Below, one piece after another: positions 1 through 6,588 of a stretch of DNA of 8,185 bases. Numbering within the stretch: the first letter of the stretch is position 1; every line of letters starts with the position of its first letter. The notes under the pieces were generated by a model. It was not told where the DNA came from and ran no database searches. It saw nothing but the letters and a program-made list of their open reading frames with translations. Source of the DNA: Bacteroidales bacterium (GTDB taxonomy: Bacteria > Bacteroidota > Bacteroidia > Bacteroidales > WCHB1-69); the NCBI GenBank assembly GCA_028683685.1, contig JAQUHH010000005.1, forward strand, positions 1-8,185. The letters are read 5' to 3'. The position numbers and the translations under genes are program-made.

Positions 1-806
1 TTGCCATTGGAGCTGCCATTCAAGGCGGTGTTTTAACGGGTGAAGTAAAAGACGTACTTCTTTTGGACGTTACCCCTCTTTCATTGGGAATTGAAACATT
101 GGGCGGTGTAATGACCAAGCTTATTGAATCAAATACAACCATTCCTTCCAAAAAATCAGAAACATTTTCAACTGCTGCTGATAATCAAACAAGTGTGGAA
201 ATTCACATTTTACAAGGGGAACGTCCTATGGCTACTCACAACAAAAGCATTGGCCGTTTCCACTTAGATGGTATTCCATCAGCCCCAAGAGGCGTTCCTC
301 AAGTTGAAGTTATATTCGATATTGACGCAAATGGTATTTTAAATGTAACTGCCAAAGACAAAGCCACAGGCAAAGAACAAAACATTCGAATTGAAGCTTC
401 TTCTGGACTATCTGACGAAGAAATCCAAAAAATGAAAGCCGAAGCCGAAGCGAATGCAGAAACAGACCGCAAACAAAAAGAAGAAATCGACAAATTAAAT
501 GAAGCAGATGCTTTAGTTTTTTCCACAGACAAACAATTAAAAGAGTATGGTGAAAAAATTCCAGCGGAGAAAAAAGAGATTATTGAAGCAGCCAAAGAAA
601 AACTAAAAATAGCTCATCAAAATAAAGATTTTGCAGCAATAGAAACTGCATCAACTGAACTTAATGCAGCATGGCATGCTGCTTCAGAAGACATGTACAA
701 AAATACAGATGCAGGTCAAGCTCAAGCTCAACCTCAAGATGGCGACGCACAACAAAATCCAGATGATAATGTAACGGATGTTGATTACGAAGAGGTAAAA
801 AACTAA
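1..806 (+). CDS. dnaK: Chaperone protein DnaK (Hsp70), C-terminal part, cut by the window's left edge
   Basis: This is the 3' end of the cytoplasmic Hsp70 chaperone, which binds exposed hydrophobic stretches of unfolded proteins under ATP control with DnaJ and GrpE. The first complete codon is at base 3, and translation gives AIGAAIQGGVLTGEVKDVLL, the end of the nucleotide-binding domain. The invariant linker and start of the substrate-binding domain follow (LLLDVTPLSLGIET). About 268 residues are visible; the fragment starts near residue 370 in E. coli numbering, so roughly the last 40% of the protein is present. The beta-sandwich substrate domain carries the conserved IHILQGERPMA and GIPSAPRGVPQVEVIFDIDA motifs. 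A charged helical lid follows, then a Gln/Asp-rich flexible tail ending in the typical EEV motif (VDYEEVKN). The TTG codon at 63 is an internal Leu, not a start. No frameshift is seen. The gene ends 6 nt before a palindromic terminator, so it is probably the last gene of its transcript. Confidence 0.97.
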   Translation, partial: AIGAAIQGGVLTGEVKDVLLLDVTPLSLGIETLGGVMTKLIESNTTIPSKKSETFSTAADNQTSVEIHILQGERPMATHNKSIGRFHLDGIPSAPRGVPQVEVIFDIDANGILNVTAKDKATGKEQNIRIEASSGLSDEEIQKMKAEAEANAETDRKQKEEIDKLNEADALVFSTDKQLKEYGEKIPAEKKEIIEAAKEKLKIAHQNKDFAAIETASTELNAAWHAASEDMYKNTDAGQAQAQPQDGDAQQNPDDNVTDVDYEEVKN

Positions 807-812
807 ACCTAA

Positions 813-866
813 CAATATAAAACTAAAAAAGAGTCCAATATTGGACTCTTTTTTAGTTTTATATTG
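813..866. terminator. 54-bp perfect palindrome, bidirectional intrinsic terminator after dnaK
   Basis: Bases 813-839 are exactly reverse-complementary to 840-866, 27 bp on each side with no mismatch and no spacer. The core is GAGTCCAAT/ATTGGACTC (831-848), flanked by A6 on the left (825-830) and T6 on the right (849-854). Either strand therefore gives a GC-containing hairpin followed by a U run, the form of a bidirectional Rho-independent terminator. The arms continue well past the U run (ACTAAAAAA/TTTTTTAGT and AT-rich ends), which a terminator does not need. The only gene seen to use it is dnaK, from the left. Confidence 0.9.
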
Positions 867-1010
867 GCAAAAAATCACACTTTATCCTCCTAATTGTGCA
901 AAATTAATATTCTCCCAAATAAAAAATCTCTTTTGTTTAGTAAAATCAAAAAGTTTAAATTCAAAAACATTGTTTTTTTATAGTTAGTGTCAGCAAGAAC
1001 CGAGATTACG

Positions 1011-1071
1011 AGCTCACTTCGACGGGTTCACTTCGACGGGCTCAGTGCAACGCAGTGCACCGCAGCGAAGC
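1011..1071. repeat. GC-rich short-repeat patch, REP-like
   Basis: This 61-base patch is about 62% G+C by count, against strongly AT-rich flanks. It holds two adjacent 14-bp copies of YTCACTTCGACGGG (1013-1026 and 1027-1040), which differ only in the first base. Two near-identical 10-mers follow, CAGTGCAACG (1043-1052) and CAGTGCACCG (1053-1062), and then CAGCGAAG. It can fold: CTTCG at 1031-1035 pairs with CGAAG at 1066-1070, enclosing GTGCA (1045-1049)/TGCAC (1056-1060). From memory, the CACTTCGACGGGCTCAGTG unit resembles the CTTCGACAAGCTCAGTG-type extragenic repeats common in flavobacteria. The REP-like label rests on that resemblance and on the foldable structure. Confidence 0.55.
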
Positions 1072-1086
1072 TAAAACGCCAACTTT

Positions 1087-1106
1087 TTCGTTGCTCTTGC
1101 AACGAA
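1087..1106. repeat. Perfect 8-bp inverted repeat (hairpin)
   Basis: TTCGTTGC (1087-1094) and GCAACGAA (1099-1106) form an 8-bp perfect stem around a TCTT loop. It lies 16 nt after the GC-rich repeat patch. On the plus strand no T run follows, so it is not a standard rightward terminator. On the minus strand the stem is followed by only a short A run. It may belong to the same repeat element as the neighbouring patch. Confidence 0.5.
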
Positions 1107-1510
1107 TTTAAGTTATCCCGATAAACATTTTGTTCGTTTTCATTTCCTTGTTTACCCCTTGCCCTCGTAGGTTTGCAGAAAACTATTTAATACAAAAAAT
1201 AAATTAATTTTAATGGCATAATTGAAAAGAAAAGTATGGGAATAGCCCTGAAGGGAGCAAGAAAATGAAAACATACAAAATTTAAACCGGGACTCTTTAA
1301 ATTCGTTGCTGCGAAAGTATTTCGACACCGCCATTATAACACCTAAAATTTGACGTTTTCATACTCGTGATAAGCCTATCGAATCATAAAACACACAATT
1401 TTCTTGCAGTGACTCGTAAGTAAACACAGTAAATTAACACTGTTTTAAAGGATTACAAAATAAATACAAGAAAACAGTACCTATAATAATAATAAGCAAA
1501 AAAAAATGTT

Positions 1511-1518
1511 TATTTTTG
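1511..1518 (+). promoter_or_regulatory. Candidate Bacteroidota -7 box for the lipoprotein/TMTC-like operon
   Basis: TATTTTTG matches the Bacteroidota -7 consensus TAnnTTTG. It would place the transcript start near 1525, leaving a leader of about 30 nt before the ATG at 1556. I find no TTTG or TTG at the expected distance upstream, so the -33 element is missing or weak. The upstream spacer instead holds a TAA microsatellite (about 1483-1495) and an A9 run (1498-1506). In such AT-rich DNA the box could occur by chance. Confidence 0.4.
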
Positions 1519-1555
1519 ACATCTGTAAAACATTGGAAATTTTTAGTTTTAAAAT

Positions 1556-2566
1556 ATGAAAAAAAATATAGTTCTGTTTCTTTCATTATTGTTTTTCTTT
1601 TCTTGCAACAATGAATTGGATATTAATGGTGAGTTACGTGAAACAACCATTGTTTATGGTTTACTAAATCATGCGGATACGATTCAATATTTAAAAATAT
1701 ACAAAGCTTTTTTAACAGAAGAAAATACACTTATTGCTGCTGGGAATCCTGAAAATATTTATTATTACGATTCAATAGAAGTTTATATAGAAACAGTTCA
1801 AACTGAAGGAAGCACTTTCTATCAACGCATTGATTTTGACACCACTACATCAATTCCTAAATCTCCTGGATTTTTCTCCAATCCGTATCAGGTTTTATAT
1901 CAATCTAAGCCTGGCCAACCCATGCTAAACAATGAACAAATGTATCAAGTTGTTATTCAAAACAAATATACTGGAAAAAAAACAACAGCAACAACTCCCC
2001 TAATTAATGCTCCCCTAAATTCAAATCCTTATAAATGGATAGCTGCCAATGTTGGTTCAGCGGTACCTATTTTCAACCCCTTCTCTACGTTTCGATTAGA
2101 AGTTCCCAATAATGCAGCCCAGTTGGAATTATTATTGGAATTTAGATATCTAGAAAAAGACCGTTTAAGTGGTCAAATTACCAAAAAGGGACCCATTGTA
2201 ACTCGATTGGTAAATACTAAAAATTTAAAATTTAATGACTTTTTTGATTTATCATTATCTGGAAATGCTTTTTTAACCGCAGTTTCTCAAAACATTGCTT
2301 ACAATCCGGATGTAATTCGATACGACGACACTTCATCCATCGTAATTATTGTTGCTGGAGAAGAACTAGTTCGATACAACGAAGTTAATTCACCCTCTTT
2401 AGGAATCGTAGAAGAACGTCCTTCCTATACTAATGTTTCAAATGGTTTAGGACTGGTTTCTTGTCGCTTTCATCACCGATATCCTAAAATTATGATTAGC
2501 AAAAGAGCCGTAGATTCATTAAAATATAGTACCCAAACCAGTCATTTGGGATTTTATATCGATTAA
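1556..2566 (+). CDS. Uncharacterised outer-envelope lipoprotein, DUF4249-like (tentative)
   Basis: This is a 336-residue exported lipoprotein of unknown function. Residues 1-16 are a basic start (MKK) and hydrophobic core, followed by a lipobox with Cys17 (LLFFFSC), the lipidation site. The mature protein starts CNNELD. No other transmembrane segment is visible, and the body looks beta-rich. The early motif TTIVYGLLN...YLKIYKAFL (about 30-53) and the late motif YTNVSNGLGLVSCRF (about 291-305) have the feel of Bacteroidota lipoprotein families such as DUF4249. I recognise these only by general resemblance, so the family name is tentative. It carries four D-(S/T)-X sites fitting the Bacteroidota O-glycosylation motif: DTI 41-43, DSI 72-74, DTT 95-97 and DSL 320-322. 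The stop lies 8 nt before the next start, so it is almost certainly co-transcribed with the TMTC-like membrane protein. The start codon is followed by an A8 run, a possible slippage site. Confidence 0.9.
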   Translation: MKKNIVLFLSLLFFFSCNNELDINGELRETTIVYGLLNHADTIQYLKIYKAFLTEENTLIAAGNPENIYYYDSIEVYIETVQTEGSTFYQRIDFDTTTSIPKSPGFFSNPYQVLYQSKPGQPMLNNEQMYQVVIQNKYTGKKTTATTPLINAPLNSNPYKWIAANVGSAVPIFNPFSTFRLEVPNNAAQLELLLEFRYLEKDRLSGQITKKGPIVTRLVNTKNLKFNDFFDLSLSGNAFLTAVSQNIAYNPDVIRYDDTSSIVIIVAGEELVRYNEVNSPSLGIVEERPSYTNVSNGLGLVSCRFHHRYPKIMISKRAVDSLKYSTQTSHLGFYID

Positions 2567-2574
2567 ATTAATTC

Positions 2575-4482
2575 ATGGGGAATACTCATAAAATAAAACA
2601 TAAAAAAACGCCAAACAATTCGGCTGTTACGATTGAAAACAAACCGAGGATAATGGAAAAATGGTTTTCAATTATCCTCTTTGCTTTTGCTTTTTTATTG
2701 TATTCCAACACTTTAAATCACGGATATGTTCTGGATGATTTTGGAGCATTAAAGGACAATTGGATAATAAAAAGCGGACTAGAAGGCATTCCAACCATAC
2801 TAAAAACCACATATCGATTTGGAGTAGGACATCTCACAGATGGACTATACCGTCCTTTGCCATTAATAATGTATGCAATTGAATGGCATATTTCACCCGA
2901 AAACCCTAGTTTAAATCACTTTATTAATGTGCTTTTTTATGCCTTGTCGTGCGTTTTATTATTTTATTTTTTAAAACGCTTGATGCCTCCATATTCCATC
3001 TTATTCCCTTTTTTCATCAGCTTGCTTTTTGCAGCACATCCTATACATACGGAAGTTGTTGCAAACATTAAAAGCAGAGATGAAATTATGTCCTTTTTCT
3101 TTCTAATGATTAGTTTCATAACTTTTATTCATTTTATTAAAAAAGAAAACTGGATTTACCTAGGAATTTCTTTAGTCGCATATTTTCTTTCATTTATATC
3201 CAAAGAAGGTGTTATTACAATGATCCCAATTTATTTTTTAATAGCATGGTACATAAGCAAAAAAACATTTAAAAAGCAAATAATTTACGCTTCACTAATG
3301 CTTATTCCTGCCTTTTTATACATTTACATTCGTCATCGGATTATTTCAATTCATGGAATTGAAGCCCCCACTTCTGTGGTGGATAATTTCTTGGCCGTTT
3401 CCCCAAATTTTGCATCACAATTTGCAACAGCTATAAGTTTATTGGGTAAATATATTTTAATCCTTTTCATCCCCTACCCACTCATTTCTGATTACGGCTA
3501 TCAACATCTAAATTTTGTCGCACTTTCAGATTTCAGTTTTATCATTTCATTATTGATTTATATTAGTTTAGCTATTATTGTTCTAAAAAACTTCAATAAA
3601 AAATCATTATTGGTTTTTGGTATTCTCTTCTTCTTATTTGGTATTTCCCTATACAGCAATATAATATTTACCATTGGAGCGGCTTTTGCAGAACGTTTTT
3701 TATTTCTTCCATCCCTCGGATTTTGTATTGCAATCGTTATTATCATAGCTCAGATTTCATCACAAAAAACAAAATCAAAAGATTCTGAGAAAAGAATATT
3801 TCCTTCTTTTGCTAAATATTCCATGATTTTAATTCTCTTTATTTTCAGCATTATTACAGTAAATCGGGCAGCAGAATGGAAAGACCAATATACTTTGTTT
3901 GGAACAGATGTAAAAAAAGCACCTAAAAGTGCACATTTGCGTTTATGGTGGGGATTGGCAGTTCGCGACAAAGCATTAGAATTGGAAGACCTCAACCAAC
4001 AAAATATCATGATGAAACAAGCTATTGAGCAATTTGATGCCGGTTTAAAAATCCACCCTAGCTATCCCGACTGCTACGAACAGCTGGGATTGGCTTGGTT
4101 CCGTTTGGGCGACAAAGAAAAGGCACTTTATAATTACGAACAAGCACTTCTTTTAAACCCTAATAAAGCAGTAACTCATAGCAATTTAGGAATTTTATAT
4201 TTTGAAAAAGGCAATTATCAAAAAGCCTTTGAATTATATCAAAAATCTGTCGAAATTGACCCCAGATATGCAGATGGTTGGTTTAATTTGGGAAGTACTT
4301 ATGGTGCAATGGGCCGCTTTGAAGAAGCAATTACAGCTTTTCAAACCTGTATCGTTTATGATCCACAAAATTTAAAAGCACATGAATTTATGGCTTTAAC
4401 ATATGAAAACCTGAATCAAATGGAAAATGCAAATATTTGGAAAGAAAAGACTCAAATATTAAAAAATAAATTAAAGAAATAG
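2575..4482 (+). CDS. TMTC-like (DUF1736) polytopic membrane protein with C-terminal TPR repeats, probable GT-C-type O-glycosyltransferase
   Basis: This 635-residue inner-membrane protein has about 11-12 hydrophobic segments between residues 30 and 430 and a soluble TPR tail. The order of motifs matches the TMTC family, whose animal members are O-mannosyltransferases. These are an acidic pair in the first outer loop after TM1 (GYVLDDFGALKDN, Asp54-Asp55, the expected GT-C metal/donor site); YRPLPL (92-97) followed by LNHFINVL; HPIHTEVVANIKSRDE (155-170); and AERFLFLPSLGF (372-383, the DUF1736 signature). From about 480, four to five TPRs follow, for example YPDCYEQLGLAWFRLGDKEKAL and YADGWFNLGSTYGAMGRFEE; TPRs usually bind the protein partner. 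By analogy, a lipid-linked sugar would be the donor and exported proteins the acceptors. The sugar, acceptor and activity are inferred. The start at 2575 gives a basic 29-residue cytoplasmic tail; Met27 (2653), with GAGGA just upstream, is an alternative. It is coupled to the upstream lipoprotein by an 8-nt gap, and no terminator is seen after it. Confidence 0.9.
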   Translation: MGNTHKIKHKKTPNNSAVTIENKPRIMEKWFSIILFAFAFLLYSNTLNHGYVLDDFGALKDNWIIKSGLEGIPTILKTTYRFGVGHLTDGLYRPLPLIMYAIEWHISPENPSLNHFINVLFYALSCVLLFYFLKRLMPPYSILFPFFISLLFAAHPIHTEVVANIKSRDEIMSFFFLMISFITFIHFIKKENWIYLGISLVAYFLSFISKEGVITMIPIYFLIAWYISKKTFKKQIIYASLMLIPAFLYIYIRHRIISIHGIEAPTSVVDNFLAVSPNFASQFATAISLLGKYILILFIPYPLISDYGYQHLNFVALSDFSFIISLLIYISLAIIVLKNFNKKSLLVFGILFFLFGISLYSNIIFTIGAAFAERFLFLPSLGFCIAIVIIIAQISSQKTKSKDSEKRIFPSFAKYSMILILFIFSIITVNRAAEWKDQYTLFGTDVKKAPKSAHLRLWWGLAVRDKALELEDLNQQNIMMKQAIEQFDAGLKIHPSYPDCYEQLGLAWFRLGDKEKALYNYEQALLLNPNKAVTHSNLGILYFEKGNYQKAFELYQKSVEIDPRYADGWFNLGSTYGAMGRFEEAITAFQTCIVYDPQNLKAHEFMALTYENLNQMENANIWKEKTQILKNKLKK

Positions 4483-4569
4483 AGCAAAATATTTTCCGCA
4501 ATTGAACTCTTTACTTAGGTTATTGTTTATTGTATATTCTTTAATGTATGAAATAAAAGTTTTTTTAAC

Positions 4570-4599
4570 TTTGTTTCTGCATAGAACATTATATATTTG
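4570..4599 (+). promoter_or_regulatory. Bacteroidota-type promoter for the T9SS-secreted protein
   Basis: TTTG (4570-4573) as the -33 element and TATATTTG (4592-4599) as the -7 element are separated by 18 nt, within the range usual for the TTTG / TAnnTTTG promoters read by the Bacteroidota primary sigma factor. Transcription would start near 4606, about 12 nt before the ATG at 4619, giving a very short leader. It is the best promoter match in the window and shows that the secreted-protein gene has its own transcript. Confidence 0.7.
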
Positions 4600-4618
4600 C
4601 AAAATAAAACTTTAAAAC

Positions 4619-6424
4619 ATGAAAAAAATTACATTTTTATTATTGGCATTATTCTCTTTTGGATACTTTGCTAATGCACAAATTGTGCTAACGGGAACAT
4701 CCTATTCTCAAAATTTTGACGGCATTGGAACCGCTTTACCCAGCGGTTGGTCTGCACGTACTGATGCAACTGCCACCACATTAGGAGCCGAAGCTACTTT
4801 TGCTGTTGCTGCAAAAGCGTGGACTGACACACAAGGAGCGTTTAAAAACTTTGCTTCTGCAGATGGACTTACAGTTGGGTCAGATGCAACAGCTCAAAAT
4901 GCTAGTTCTGATAGAGCTCTTGGTATAAGACAATCAAGTAGTTTTGGAAATCCTGGTGGTGCTTTTGTAATGCAAATTGCTAACACTTTAGATAGAAATA
5001 GCTTTGCAATGACTTTCAAACTTCAATCACTTGATACATCGTCTGCACGTACCACAACTTGGGTTGTCGATTATGGTATTGGTGCTACACCAACAGTATT
5101 TACTCCAATTGCAACTGGCCCTGCTGTCATTACAACAGGTGCTAATACATTCTCAAACACAGATGTTACTGTTAATTTTGGAATTTCACTTGACAACATG
5201 AGTGGTCCTGTTTGGATTAGAATTACTACTTTAACAGCGGCTGCTGGTCCTTCAGGAACAAACAGAGCATCTTCAGCGATTGATGATGTTGAATTAACAT
5301 GGACTGCTGGAGCCCCAACAACTACTGCTCCTCCAATTTTCACACCTGCTCCTGGCACATACTACTCTGCAATTGATGTTACAATGGCATCTCCAACCAG
5401 CGGATCTACTGTATATTATACTCTAGATGGTTCTACTCCTACTACAGCTTCTACAGTATATACTGCTGCAGTTAATATTTCAGCAAATACTACTATTAAA
5501 GCCATTGCAGTAAAAGCTGGCTTAGATAACAGCAGTGTTTCAGAAGGCGTTTACACTTTTGCCACCTCTAATGACATTACAAGCATCGCTCAACTACGTC
5601 AACAAGTTGCCGATAATTCTACGGTTTATACTTTATCTTCAGAAGCTATTTTGACATTTCAACAAACTCACCGTAAACAAAAATTCATCCAAGATGCTAC
5701 CGCTGCAATTTTAATTGATGACAATAGTGGTCTCATTACTACTGCATATGATATTGCTGATGGAATTAGCAATATTTCAGGAAAACTAAGCGATTATTTT
5801 GGCATGCTTCAATTTATCCCAGTGGCTGACCCAGGTCCTGCTACTTCATATGCAAACATTATTACTCCAGAAATATTTACCATTGCTCAATTGCAAGATA
5901 CCGCAACGTTTAAAAATCATCAAGCAAAATTAATTAGAATTGAAAATGTTAAATTTCAAGATGCAAACGGCACTTTAAAATTTGCAGTCAATAAAAAATA
6001 TCGCTTAAATCAAGCAGGAACATTGGATTCAACATTCCGTACTCAGTTTTATGATGCAAATTATATCAACACAGTAATTCCTGTAGGAACAGGTACAATT
6101 ACAGGTATTGTTCATCTTGCATATGGCATGTATAACATTACTGCTCGCTCTTCAAGTGATATTAATTTAGCTGTTGGAGTAGAAGATTATAACTCATCTT
6201 CTGTTCGTATATATCCAAATCCAGCAATAAGCATTGTAAATATTGAAACAGACAAACCAGCACTTTTAACCATCACAAATTTATTGGGACAAAAAGTATT
6301 GGAAATGAATAACATTAACGGATTAACTCAAATTAATACCTCAAAATACAATAAAGGTATTTATTTTGTAAGCCTTCAATTTGAAAATGGCGAAACTTCA
6401 AGCCAAAAACTAATCGTAAGATAA
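4619..6424 (+). CDS. T9SS-secreted multidomain protein (jelly-roll-like, chitobiase-type, OB-like and sorting domains)
   Basis: This is a 601-residue secreted or cell-surface protein. A signal peptide spans 1-20 (core LLLALFSFGYF, cleavage after ANA before Gln21). Residues about 28-229 resemble the all-beta domain found at the N-terminus of many flavobacterial exoproteins (NFDGIGTALPSGW, RALGIRQ, TTWVVDYG, SAIDDVELTW). Residues about 235-314 match the chitobiase/beta-hexosaminidase C-terminal-like domain (VYYTLDGSTPT, TTIKAIAVKAG). Residues about 318-517 look like an OB-fold or DUF5689-type region (SIAQLRQQV, FIQDATAAILID, SGKLSDYFGMLQF). Residues about 529-601 are a type A T9SS C-terminal sorting domain (RIYPNPA, LLGQKV, KGIYFVSL, QKLIVR); this tail directs outer-membrane export, after which it is cleaved and the protein usually anchored. 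I see no catalytic domain, so this looks like a binding or adhesive protein, not an enzyme. D-(S/T)-X glycosylation-type sites lie at DTA 427-429 and DST 470-472. It has its own promoter and terminator and so is monocistronic. Confidence 0.95.
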   Translation: MKKITFLLLALFSFGYFANAQIVLTGTSYSQNFDGIGTALPSGWSARTDATATTLGAEATFAVAAKAWTDTQGAFKNFASADGLTVGSDATAQNASSDRALGIRQSSSFGNPGGAFVMQIANTLDRNSFAMTFKLQSLDTSSARTTTWVVDYGIGATPTVFTPIATGPAVITTGANTFSNTDVTVNFGISLDNMSGPVWIRITTLTAAAGPSGTNRASSAIDDVELTWTAGAPTTTAPPIFTPAPGTYYSAIDVTMASPTSGSTVYYTLDGSTPTTASTVYTAAVNISANTTIKAIAVKAGLDNSSVSEGVYTFATSNDITSIAQLRQQVADNSTVYTLSSEAILTFQQTHRKQKFIQDATAAILIDDNSGLITTAYDIADGISNISGKLSDYFGMLQFIPVADPGPATSYANIITPEIFTIAQLQDTATFKNHQAKLIRIENVKFQDANGTLKFAVNKKYRLNQAGTLDSTFRTQFYDANYINTVIPVGTGTITGIVHLAYGMYNITARSSSDINLAVGVEDYNSSSVRIYPNPAISIVNIETDKPALLTITNLLGQKVLEMNNINGLTQINTSKYNKGIYFVSLQFENGETSSQKLIVR

Positions 6425-6446
6425 TTTCTGTTATGACTTATCTATT

Positions 6447-6484
6447 CAAGACCGTTGTTATTTGAGCAACGGTCTTGTTTTTTT
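6447..6484 (+). terminator. Strong Rho-independent terminator after the T9SS protein gene
   Basis: An 11-bp perfect stem, CAAGACCGTTG (6447-6457) with CAACGGTCTTG (6467-6477), encloses a 9-nt loop and is followed immediately by seven T residues (6478-6484). It begins 22 nt after the stop codon. This is a classic intrinsic terminator and separates the gene from the next one. Confidence 0.93.
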
Positions 6485-6559
6485 AATATTGCCAAAACAG
6501 AACGTTTTTTCACCTGCACTTTTTAAAACTCAAAAACATCATTTTTTTAATAATATTTG

Positions 6560-6567
6560 TATCTTTG
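6560..6567 (+). promoter_or_regulatory. Candidate -7 box for the 514-aa exported protein gene
   Basis: TATCTTTG matches TAnnTTTG and lies 21 nt before the ATG at 6589, giving a start near 6574 and a leader of about 15 nt. This geometry is like that of the promoter at 4570-4599. No clear TTTG is present at the -33 position. Because a strong terminator lies just upstream, a promoter is needed somewhere in 6485-6588, which supports the call. Confidence 0.5.
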
Positions 6568-6588
6568 GACACTTAATAATTTCCACCA

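Larger units (their letters stand above)
867..1510. other. Long intergenic stretch with no convincing gene
   Basis: I find no protein or tRNA gene that I can support between the dnaK terminator and the next promoter. The stretch is mostly AT-rich and interrupted by a GC-rich repeat patch (1011-1071) and a perfect hairpin (1087-1106), both listed separately. Other small structures are CCCT-GA-AGGG at 1246-1255, inside AATAGCCCTGAAGGGAGC, and CGAAA-GTA-TTTCG at 1312-1324. The 12-mer TAAATTCGTTGC at 1298-1309 recurs inverted at 1099-1110. A TAnnTTTG-like box on the minus strand (TAATTTTG, 899-906) points toward the dnaK terminator, but nothing lies between them. From memory, pieces such as the ATAGCCC...GGGAGC motif resemble intergenic sequence scattered through flavobacterial genomes; I cannot verify this here. 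The stretch is either repeat debris or the relic of a lost gene. Confidence 0.6.

Noticed and set aside
63..65. TTG as an alternative start of the dnaK fragment
   Set aside because: The upstream codons are in frame and encode conserved DnaK sequence (AIGAAIQGGVLTGEVKDV), so this is an internal Leu codon.
299..595. Minus-strand open frame inside dnaK
   Set aside because: It lies opposite conserved dnaK codons, and its Ser/Phe/Ala-rich product is a shadow of the lid helices.
684..878. Minus-strand open frame reading through the palindrome into the dnaK tail
   Set aside because: It runs across the terminator hairpin and overlaps the dnaK end; the hydrophobic product reflects AT-rich codons and matches nothing I know.
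1011..1071. Tandem units considered as a CRISPR array
   Set aside because: The two 14-bp copies are directly adjacent with no spacers, and no cas gene is nearby.
1152..1334. 60-residue open frame on the minus strand in the dnaK downstream gap
   Set aside because: Its composition (Phe/Ser/Lys/Asn-rich) is what AT-rich non-coding DNA gives. It has no recognisable motif, and I find no promoter or start signal for it.
4483..4569. Possible terminator after the TMTC-like gene
   Set aside because: Only a short AAAATATTTT palindrome is present, with no GC stem and no T run attached to it.
5071..5358. Minus-strand open frame opposite the beta domain of the T9SS protein
   Set aside because: It is a Val/Pro/Ala-rich antisense shadow of a Thr/Ala-rich coding region that has clear domain support on the plus strand.
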